Below, in pieces: positions 57,090 to 64,000 of a stretch of 64,000 nt of DNA. The position numbers and the translations under genes were made by a program. The stretch is from CAWGMT01 sp963823675. Its GTDB lineage: Bacteria; Planctomycetota; Planctomycetia; Isosphaerales; Isosphaeraceae. How positions within the stretch are numbered: position 1 is the first letter of the stretch; each line of letters begins with the position of its first letter. The stretch lies in NCBI GenBank assembly GCA_963823675.1, contig CAWGMT010000015.1:124001-188000 (forward strand), in the 5' to 3' direction. The notes below the pieces were generated by a model. That model saw nothing but the letters and a program-made list of their open reading frames with translations. It ran no database searches and was not told where the DNA came from.

Positions 57090-57281
57090 CAGCGCGGCCA
57101 AGCTAAAGTCCTCGGGAGTGTCAGACCGGAGCGCCGGAGGGTTGACCACGGATCGCGCGCTCCGATAGTGTGATCGGATCGAGCGGCTCGCCTTTCTTTG
57201 AGCACCCCGGCGTTCAATCGCGAGCGGCGCTCGCGAGCTGAGGGCGTGGAGGATAGCGGGACGGTCGGTTTGAGGGACGCC

Positions 57282-58604
57282 ATGGAGATTCTCGTCGTCA
57301 CGGCGCTCGTCGTTGGGCTCGGCATCACATTGCTGCTGGCCCATCGAGCGAGCAAGGTGCTGGCGGACGTCGGTCAGGGGCTTGAGGCGCTCGGTCAGGG
57401 GGCCAGGCCCCGTCTCATACGAACTTCGATGTGGGGCCCGATCGGGGAATTGGTCCGCACATTCAACGAGGCGGCCACGAAAGTGGTCGCTCAGAACGCG
57501 CGTCTCGATCAGGGCCGCCAGCAACTCCTGGTGGTTCTGGGCGCGATGAACGAAGCCGTGCTCGCGGTCGATGGCCGGCGCCGGCTGCTCTTTGCCAATG
57601 CCAGCGCAAATCGGCTCTTTGGTCTGGACCCAAGCGGCGTGGGGCGGCTGGTTCCCGAGTTGATCCGCAGCCCCCAAGTTCAGGAAGCCATCGAGTCGAC
57701 GCTCGGACTGTCCGGGTCTGCCGCCCATCAGGGGGAGCTGGTTCTTCCCAGCCGCGAGACCCCGCAGCGAACCCACAGCCGCTTTCTCGCCGTCCACGGC
57801 ACGCTGTTGCCAGGCCCGCCTTCGTCGGGAGCGGTGCTCGTATTCCATGACATGACAGAGCTGCGCCGGCTGGAGCGCACCCGGCAAGACTTCGTCGCCA
57901 ATGCCTCGCACGAGCTCAAAACGCCCCTGGCGTCAATCAAGGCCTACACCGAGACCCTGCTCGATTGGGCGCTGCAAGACGAAACCGTCAACGTCCGGTT
58001 CTTGAAGCGCATCGACGAGCAGGCCGACCGGCTCAACCTGTTGATCCTCGACTTGCTCAGTCTGGCCCGGATCGAGTCGGGCGAGGAGTTCTTCGAGCAC
58101 GGCCCGCTGTGCCTCATCCCCGTGCTGGAATCCTGTGTCGAGGCCCACCGCGACCGGGCCGAGAGCAAGAACCTGTCCCTTGGCTTCGAGCCCGGAGATC
58201 TCACCGACGATTCGCTCGTTCGCGCCGATGAAGAGGCCGTCCGCCAGATTTTCGACAATTTGATCGACAATGCCATCAAGTACACGCCCGAATACGGGTC
58301 AGTGCGGGTCTCATGCTACCGCGACGGCGAATTCGTCACCGCCGAGGTTGTCGACACGGGCATCGGAATCCCGCGTGAGGACCAGGCCCGCATCTTCGAG
58401 CGGTTCTATCGCGTTAACAAGGCCCGTAGCCGCCAACTCGGCGGCACCGGACTGGGCCTGTCAATCGTCAAGCACCTGATCCAGTCAATCGGAGGCCAGA
58501 TCGAAGTCACCAGCCGCGTTGGGTCAGGATCCCGTTTCAGGATCCTCCTGCCCTGGTGCCGCTTTGCCGAGGCGCGAACCATGCAGTTGGAAAGCCGGCG
58601 GTGA
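57282..58604 (+). CDS. PhoR-like sensor histidine kinase
   Basis: ATG 57282 gives MEILVVTALVVGLGITLLLA, one membrane helix; a TTG at 57198 is less likely. A HAMP-like and PAS-like part follows (AMNEAVLAVDGRRRLLFANA). The H-box is FVANASHELKTPLASIKAYT (His near residue 215), with N-box FDNLIDNAIKYTPEYGSVRV, G1 VVDTGIGIPREDQARIFERF and G2 GGTGLGLSIVKHLIQSIGGQ. PhoR kinases sense phosphate limitation together with Pst; the pst genes are 18 kb away and no response regulator is adjacent, so the role is inferred. Confidence 0.9.
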   Translation: MEILVVTALVVGLGITLLLAHRASKVLADVGQGLEALGQGARPRLIRTSMWGPIGELVRTFNEAATKVVAQNARLDQGRQQLLVVLGAMNEAVLAVDGRRRLLFANASANRLFGLDPSGVGRLVPELIRSPQVQEAIESTLGLSGSAAHQGELVLPSRETPQRTHSRFLAVHGTLLPGPPSSGAVLVFHDMTELRRLERTRQDFVANASHELKTPLASIKAYTETLLDWALQDETVNVRFLKRIDEQADRLNLLILDLLSLARIESGEEFFEHGPLCLIPVLESCVEAHRDRAESKNLSLGFEPGDLTDDSLVRADEEAVRQIFDNLIDNAIKYTPEYGSVRVSCYRDGEFVTAEVVDTGIGIPREDQARIFERFYRVNKARSRQLGGTGLGLSIVKHLIQSIGGQIEVTSRVGSGSRFRILLPWCRFAEARTMQLESRR

Positions 58605-58962
58605 GGGTGAGGTCGACTGCCTACCTACCCGGCCGCCAGACTTGCACTCTCAGATCCTGTGCGTGGCGTTCACGGCGTTCAGAAGCATTCTGCCGCTTCG
58701 ACGCCGCAACGTGCATCTGTGCCCAGAACATTGCTGACCAGACCCCGCCATCAAAACCTTTCTTGGTTTGCGGTACTTCGCCAAAGCTCCACGTCAACTC
58801 ATTTTCACTGTCACGCGACGGCAGTTCGGTCAAAGATCGCAGACAATTGGGCTAGCCCTATTGCCGTGGTTTGGTGTGTAATGCTCGCAGCAACGGCCCA
58901 GTACGTTAACAGATCTTTACGCCTATCTCGACAGGCGCCACCAGCGGGTGCCGAGGTGAATT
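58605..58962. other. Intergenic region before the acyl carrier protein gene
   Basis: About 360 bases without recognisable genes, repeats or RNA. It presumably holds the promoter of the acyl carrier protein gene; I see no clear -35/-10 pair. Confidence 0.5.
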
Positions 58963-59217
58963 ATGGAAGAAATTACAAAGGTCGTCCATGACTTCATCTT
59001 GCACGAGTTCCTCCCCGGCGAGGATCCCGACGAGCTTTCGGATCACACCCCGCTAATCTCCGGCGGTATTCTCGATTCCATCACGACGTTGAAGATGGTG
59101 ACATTTCTCGAGGATCGCTTCGGAATCACGATCGAGGCGTATGAAGCGGGAGTCGACAATCTGGACTCGATTGATCAGATCGCGGCGCTTGTCGCCAAGA
59201 AGAAAAATGCAGCCTGA
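58963..59217 (+). CDS. Acyl carrier protein, specialised
   Basis: An 84-residue acidic helical protein, MEEITKVVHDFILHEFLPGE. The phosphopantetheine attachment site is SGGILDSITTLKMVTFLEDR (Ser near residue 39). The sequence differs from housekeeping AcpP (DSLDxVEL) and is closer to carriers that work with amino-acid or acyl ligases and membrane transferases. No ligase or membrane O-acyltransferase is encoded in the window. It is followed after 31 bases by an SGNH-type protein. Confidence 0.85.
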   Translation: MEEITKVVHDFILHEFLPGEDPDELSDHTPLISGGILDSITTLKMVTFLEDRFGITIEAYEAGVDNLDSIDQIAALVAKKKNAA

Positions 59218-59248
59218 TCGCGCCATGGAGTAATGATGGGGCTGTACC

Positions 59249-60382
59249 ATGCAATACGGGCACGAAGGGTTTCTGGCTAGACATCCAAGCTCACTGCCTG
59301 GTGTGCTGTTCCTGCTTCTTCTGGTTGGTCTGCTCAGGGCTGAGTCCGGTTTCGTCTCCTCGCTGCGCGGGAACTCGGAGGAGACCCCGGCCGATCAGGT
59401 GCCCACTCTCGGGTATTACGAAGCGCTGCTCGATGGGCGTCGGCCCGAGTTCTGCCCGGATACTCCGCAGCCCCCACCCGGATGGATTGCCTTCGGGGAC
59501 GAGCGAGCCGGTATCGTTGAAGAGGTACCGTCCTACATCCGCTGGAAGCTGCGGCCTAACCTGGAATTGACGTGGAATGAGACCGTTTTCCGGACCAACA
59601 GCCATGGCTTCCGAACGCCCGAGATCGCGCTTGAGAAGCCGCCCCGAACCTACCGGATTCTCGTGTTCGGATCGTCGAATACGATGGGATACGGGGTCAA
59701 TAACGAGGAGATGTACACACGGCACCTCGAGGCATGGTTGAATCAGTGCACGGGGCGGGCTCGCCGCATCGAGGTCGTCAACCTCGCTGTATCAGGCGAT
59801 TCTCCCAGTCGCAGACTTCTGAGGCTCCAGGAAGAGGCCGGTCGATTCGACCCGGACTGGGTGCTTTGCGACGCGTCGCCGTTTGATTCCTGGGTTGAAG
59901 AAGCCCACATCCATGCTACCCTCCAGAGAAGCTTGCCCATACCGTTCGCTTTCGTCAAAGACGCGATCGAACGCACGGGAGTGTCCGCGAATGACTCGGT
60001 CGAAGCATTCCGCGCCAAATTTCGAGGTGAATCCGAGCGCATGTACAGCGACGTCTACGCGGGCTGGAGTGCCGAGGCGCGGCGGCTCAACGTACCCTTG
60101 ACAGTGGTCATCCTCCCGCGGTCTGACGGTAAGGACAAGTCTCTGCGCGTGATCCAGTTAATTCAGTCGCTCTGCAATCAGCACGGCCTCGATTACCTCG
60201 ACTTGAGTGGCGCGTTCGATGAGCTTGACGAGGATCAATTCCGCATTTCAGATTGGGACAAACACCCCAATGCCCACGGCCATCGGGCGATCTTTGATGA
60301 ACTTCGCGACTCGCTGCTCATCCGGGGCGGCCCACCTGGCCTGGGCTTGTCCCAACCGCTCGTGACCCGTGGGCGCCGCTGA
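59249..60382 (+). CDS. SGNH/GDSL-type hydrolase, membrane-anchored or secreted
   Basis: An N-terminal signal-anchor (SSLPGVLFLLLLVGLL) is followed by NSHGFRTPEIALEKPPRTYR. Block I is ILVFGSSNTMGYGVNNEEMY (Ser near residue 143); the Asp-His pair lies in SDWDKHPNAHGHRAIFDELR near the C-terminus. This is the common planctomycete form of SGNH protein with the NxxGxR leader. Such proteins often add or remove O-acyl groups on polysaccharides. It probably forms a unit with the acyl carrier protein and the next gene. Confidence 0.8.
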   Translation: MQYGHEGFLARHPSSLPGVLFLLLLVGLLRAESGFVSSLRGNSEETPADQVPTLGYYEALLDGRRPEFCPDTPQPPPGWIAFGDERAGIVEEVPSYIRWKLRPNLELTWNETVFRTNSHGFRTPEIALEKPPRTYRILVFGSSNTMGYGVNNEEMYTRHLEAWLNQCTGRARRIEVVNLAVSGDSPSRRLLRLQEEAGRFDPDWVLCDASPFDSWVEEAHIHATLQRSLPIPFAFVKDAIERTGVSANDSVEAFRAKFRGESERMYSDVYAGWSAEARRLNVPLTVVILPRSDGKDKSLRVIQLIQSLCNQHGLDYLDLSGAFDELDEDQFRISDWDKHPNAHGHRAIFDELRDSLLIRGGPPGLGLSQPLVTRGRR

Positions 60383-60557
60383 CGCAAGTTTAACTGAGTC
60401 GGCCACGGAACGACCGCGTAGCGATGCACGCCGGGAACTCGCGCTTCGACTTGCCTTGTCAAATCCGGTGATTTCGCCCAAGATGCGCGTCACCGTCGGA
60501 CCGGGCACCGAGGTCGAGATGTGCCGTCGGTCCTTTTCCATTCTCGAGCCGGACGCA

Positions 60558-61799
60558 ATGCCGACCTCTGCCTCGGTTACGACCAGGCCCTCGCTCGCCG
60601 CGCGCCCGAGGTCGCGACCTCGCGCTCTCCGCGCCGGCACACCCGATGCGGCCTCTCGGGGGCGACCGCGGAAAAGAGCAGTTCCCTGGGGCGTCGCCGG
60701 CATGGCTGTCCTGATCCTGGCGATCGAGTGGCTAGTCGCGCGCAACTGGCTCGAGTTCACCGATCCGGTCAGCCTGAGCTGGCGCTATAGTGCGTTGGCA
60801 GCACGATCGCAGGTTTCCGACAAAGACCTGCTCTTGGTTGGCGACAGCCTGATCAAGCATGCTTTGATTCCGTCGGTGATCAAGGACGTCTCGGGGGAAC
60901 GCGCCGAAAACCTGGGAGCCGCCCGGTGTCCGACCTTGATGACCTACTTCCTCTTGCGTCGCTCGCTTGAAGCCGGCGCGCGGCCGCGAGCAATCGTCTT
61001 CAATGCCAAGCCAGCCGTTCTCATCGGGGGCCCGGATTTCACGCAGCGATACTGGCAGGAAGCCCTCACGGCGCGTGAGCTTATCGATCTCTTTGAGATG
61101 ATGCCCAGGTGCGACTATTTCGCTTCCACTCTCGCCGGCCGAGTGCTGCCCTCGTTGCGGTCGCGACTTGAAATCAGAGCCCATCTGCTGGCGGCATTTC
61201 GAGGCGAGGCGGGGCCGCTTCACGAAATCAACCGCGCTCTCTGGCGGAACTGGACGGTTAACGACGGGGCCAATGTGGCCCTTCCGCAGCCCCCCTATAA
61301 CGGCGAGCTCACTGTCAAGGATGACCAGAATCTGCACCCGAATGCCTTTTACGCCGACAGGAGCAACGTCAAGGCCATTCACTTGTTCTTGAACCTGGCG
61401 CAGCAGCACGACATACCCGTATTCTGGCTCCTGCCCCCGCTCTCGCCGAATCTCCAGTCCGCCCGCGAGCACAGCGGCGCCGAGCGGGCCTATGAGGACT
61501 TCATCCGCGGCTACCAGTCGCGATATCCCCGCACATTGTCAATCCTCGACGGCCGAAGCGCGGGCTATCCCGCGGCGGCGTTTACCGACGCGACCCATCT
61601 CAATGCCCGCGGTGCGGTCTCGTTGAGCCGCGCCGTCGCCAGAATGATCGCGCCCGGTCGCGGCAACCCGGGGTTTGATTCGGGACCGAGGTGGATAACG
61701 CTCGAGCCTTGGTCCGCGCGCTCGGCCAAGTCGATGGCCGCTCTGGAAGACGTTGAGACCTCGCGAGTGCTGGTGAAGACCCATCCTCTGGTATATTGA
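60558..61799 (+). CDS. Membrane-anchored SGNH-like (AlgX/DUF1574-like) protein
   Basis: ATG 60558 is chosen; the frame is open upstream to 60369. A basic N-terminus precedes one membrane helix (GVAGMAVLILAIEWLVARNW). LLLVGDSLIKHALIPSVIKD contains the GDS block and TDATHLNARGAVSLSRAVAR a DxxH block. LPPLSPNLQSAREHSGAERA YEDFIRG sequence is typical of proteins that accompany membrane O-acyltransferases. No MBOAT gene is present in the window. Confidence 0.7.
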   Translation: MPTSASVTTRPSLAARPRSRPRALRAGTPDAASRGRPRKRAVPWGVAGMAVLILAIEWLVARNWLEFTDPVSLSWRYSALAARSQVSDKDLLLVGDSLIKHALIPSVIKDVSGERAENLGAARCPTLMTYFLLRRSLEAGARPRAIVFNAKPAVLIGGPDFTQRYWQEALTARELIDLFEMMPRCDYFASTLAGRVLPSLRSRLEIRAHLLAAFRGEAGPLHEINRALWRNWTVNDGANVALPQPPYNGELTVKDDQNLHPNAFYADRSNVKAIHLFLNLAQQHDIPVFWLLPPLSPNLQSAREHSGAERAYEDFIRGYQSRYPRTLSILDGRSAGYPAAAFTDATHLNARGAVSLSRAVARMIAPGRGNPGFDSGPRWITLEPWSARSAKSMAALEDVETSRVLVKTHPLVY

Positions 61800-61829
61800 C
61801 GCGAGTGACGCGGGGGACCGGAGGAGACG

Positions 61830-64000
61830 ATGAGCAGCAAATCCGTCGACTGTCCTGAAATGGCTCACTTGCGCCGGCTCGTGGAGGGCTCGCTCGCCGA
61901 GACCGACGAACGCATCGTGGCGTCGCACGTACAGACCTGCCCGGCGTGCCGTGCCCAGCTTGCCCGCTGGACCGACGACCCGGCGCTTGTCGCGGGCGAT
62001 CCAAGGCTCGACGACCAACACCCGATTAGTGTGAGCCCATCGTTCGGCGCATTGCTGGAGAGGATCAAGACGGCGCCTCACCCCGGTCCGATGTCCAAGC
62101 AACAGCCGGACATCCTCGAGCCGCGGTACGGGTCGACGGTCGATCAAAGAACAGGTAATCCCGAAGGTGTGACCTCGCCCGAGGCTGGCTCGATGACAGA
62201 TGATGTCCCGTCGCCGTCGGGCCGAGCCGGCAGCCTCGGCACGATCGGTCCGTACGAGGTGCTCGAGGAGGTCGGCCGGGGGGGCATGGGAGCGGTGCTC
62301 AAGGCACTCGACCCCCGGCTCAACCGCATTGTGGCCATCAAGGTCCTGACGCCGGGACTGGCCGGCGATGCGCTGGCGCGGCGCCGGTTTACCCGCGAGG
62401 CCCAAGCGGCGGCGGCCGTTTGCCACGAACATGTCGTCACGATTCACGCCGTCGACGAGTCGGACGGCCAGCCCTATCTCGTGATGCAGCTTGTCGTCGG
62501 GCAGTCGCTTCAAGAGAAGATCAACCGCTCGGGGCTGCTGGGCCTCGAAAAGATCCTCCGGATCGGTATGCAGATCGCGTCTGGACTCGCCGCGGCCCAT
62601 GCGCAGGGGCTGGTCCATCGAGACATCAAGCCGGCAAATATCCTGCTGGAGAATGGCATCGAGCGGGTCAAGATCACCGATTTTGGACTGGCCCGCGCGA
62701 TCGACGACGCCAGCCTGACGGCCAGCGGCACGATCACGGGAACGCCGCATTACATGTCGCCCGAGCAGGCCCGTGCCGAGCCGATCGATTGCCGGACCGA
62801 CCTCTTCAGCTTGGGCGGCGTCATGTATGCCATGTGCACGGGCCGGCCGCCGTTTCTGGCCGATACGACCGTGGCCGTCCTGCGCAAGGTCAGCGACGAT
62901 GCTCCTCGCCCGATCCGGGAGCTGAACCCCGACGTCCCTGACTGGTTGACGGCGATCGTCGCTAAGCTGATGGCAAAAGATCCCGCCGCGCGGTATCAGA
63001 CTGCGCAGGAGGTCGCCGAGGTACTGGCGCGACACCTGGCCGAGCTGCAACGTCCGTCTCGGCCGGCGCTCTCTGAAACCAGCGCCCTCCCCGCGCCTTT
63101 GCCTCCGGCGACATCCGCAGGTCGGCGACGAGGACCGATCGCGCTCGTCTTGGCGGCCGGCGCCCTTGTGATCGCGGCCGGACTGGTGCAGTGGTGGCGC
63201 GCCGCACTCGCGAGACTCCCGAGCCGCTCTCGACCACAGCGCGGCCCGGGTGGCCTCGCCTGCCCCGGCGGAGGATCCTCCGGCCGTCGATCACCCAGCG
63301 AGCATTGCCGCCGCGGTCACCGTGGCGGCGGCGCGGCGGCAGGCTCTAGAACGGATCGCGGCCGGCGACGACGAATTTCGGCGCGGCGAGTTCCAGAAGG
63401 CTGCCGATACCTTTACCGAAGCGATCCACCTCGACCCGGTCAATCCAGAGGGATTCCTGAAGCGCGCGGGCGTGTACGCTTCGCACCAAGTCGCAAACTG
63501 GGTGGGAGCCATTGCCGACACAACCGAGGCGATCCGCCTCGACCCCAAGAACGCAGAGGCATACGACCGCCGGGCCGACGCCTATCGCCTCAGGGGCGAA
63601 TTTCGCCGCGCGCTTGATGACGCCACGGAAGCAATTCGCCTTGACCCGCAGCGTGCGTGGCCCTATGCCGTGCGGGGGTGCGCCTACACCGGCCTTTCGC
63701 AGTACGATCATGCGATCGTCGACCTCAACGAATACGTCCGCCGCAGGCCGAAAAACCCTTGGGGCTTATTTTTCCGCGGTTCGACCTACCAGAGTCAAGG
63801 AAACTTCGACCGTGCCTTGAGGGATTTCGGCAGCGCAATCGATCTGGACCGAAACGCCAGCCAATTCTGGGCCCGCCGCGGACAGGTCCGGATCTTCAAG
63901 GGTGACGTCAACGGCGGCTTCGGCGACCTCGCCCAGGCACTTCGGCTAGGTTCCGTTACTGACAAGTACATTGCCTGCCTCGTGCGGGCCGATGCCGAGT
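61830..64000 (+). CDS. Ser/Thr kinase with zinc-finger N-terminus and TPR C-terminus (partial, frameshifted)
   Basis: ATG 61830. Residues 10-50 (HLRRLVEGSLAETDERIVAS, HVQTCPACRAQL) form an anti-sigma-like HxxxCxxC zinc finger. The kinase domain (about residues 140-400) has LEEVGRGGMGAVLKALDPRL, VAIKVL, GLVHRDIKPANILLENGIER, ITDFGLARAIDD and GTPHYMSPEQARA. A membrane helix (IALVLAAGALVIAAGLVQWW) lies near 440. The frame changes near 63230; then TPR repeats run to the window edge, e.g. GEFQKAADTFTEAIHLDPVN and GEFRRALDDATEAIRLDPQR. The C-terminus is outside the window. Confidence 0.87.

Noticed and set aside
57198..57281. Upstream TTG start for the histidine kinase
   Set aside because: ATG 57282 directly precedes the membrane helix and the extra 28 residues are not family-like.

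Overview
The window reads as chromosomal DNA of a GC-rich planctomycete, most like the Isosphaeraceae/Gemmataceae group. The evidence is several membrane-anchored Ser/Thr kinases with planctomycete-type N-termini, a TPR plus SPINDLY-type O-GlcNAc transferase, a split PurL/PurQ, many secreted hydrolases, and intergenic REP-like repeats related to a CACACTCGCTTGCGCTTCGG core. I worked by reading only; family names rest on motifs and remembered family signatures, not on searches.

Layout. 1-6400: 3' end of prephenate dehydrogenase, purL with PurS-like N-terminus, a NYN-domain protein, a secreted TIM-barrel-like protein. 6400-11850: acyltransferase-3 membrane protein, fatty acid desaturase, a small ParD-like gene and a GH92 mannosidase. 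12050-31710: a defence island. It begins beside a 44-bp perfect palindrome and a tRNA-Pro 3'-end fragment and holds a complete type 1 BREX gene order on the minus strand: brxA, brxB, brxC, then a DUF4365 protein with an unrecognised partner, pglX, pglZ, brxL. Extra genes lie between pglX and pglZ: a DUF433/DUF5615 toxin-antitoxin pair, an ATPase + HNH (Septu-like) pair with an internally deleted ATPase, and two Phd-type antitoxins. Two extra copies of the pglX 3' end mark the joints between these cassettes. 31946-34335: a planctomycete protein of unknown function and a dense repeat region. 34336-40832: purQ, pstB-pstA-pstC-pstS phosphate uptake genes, lgt, a PEBP protein. 40857-45580: DUF434 protein, repeats, a kinase fragment, a full kinase, an ammonium transporter. 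45679-55316: O-GlcNAc transferase, an IS630-like remnant, enoyl-CoA hydratase, a small membrane protein, acyl-CoA dehydrogenase, prolyl oligopeptidase, a C45-type peptidase. 55546-64000: a zinc-ribbon kinase, a PhoR-like histidine kinase, an acyl carrier protein with two SGNH-type proteins, and a kinase-TPR protein running off the window.

About sixteen single frame changes occur in otherwise well-conserved genes, including housekeeping ones such as purL and lgt. This looks more like uncorrected assembly indels than mass gene decay, so frameshifted genes are given as one locus with the break position stated. The BREX genes brxL, pglZ and pglX are uninterrupted; brxC carries three breaks.

The most interesting structure is the pglX-pglZ interval: repeated pglX 3' tails flank accessory defence cassettes. 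Copies A and B differ by about 10 in 169 bases and lie 1,038 bp apart, which suggests cassette gain and loss by recombination inside a BREX operon. Heptamer repeats of the GGTCCTT type lie in-frame inside both pglX and pglZ.
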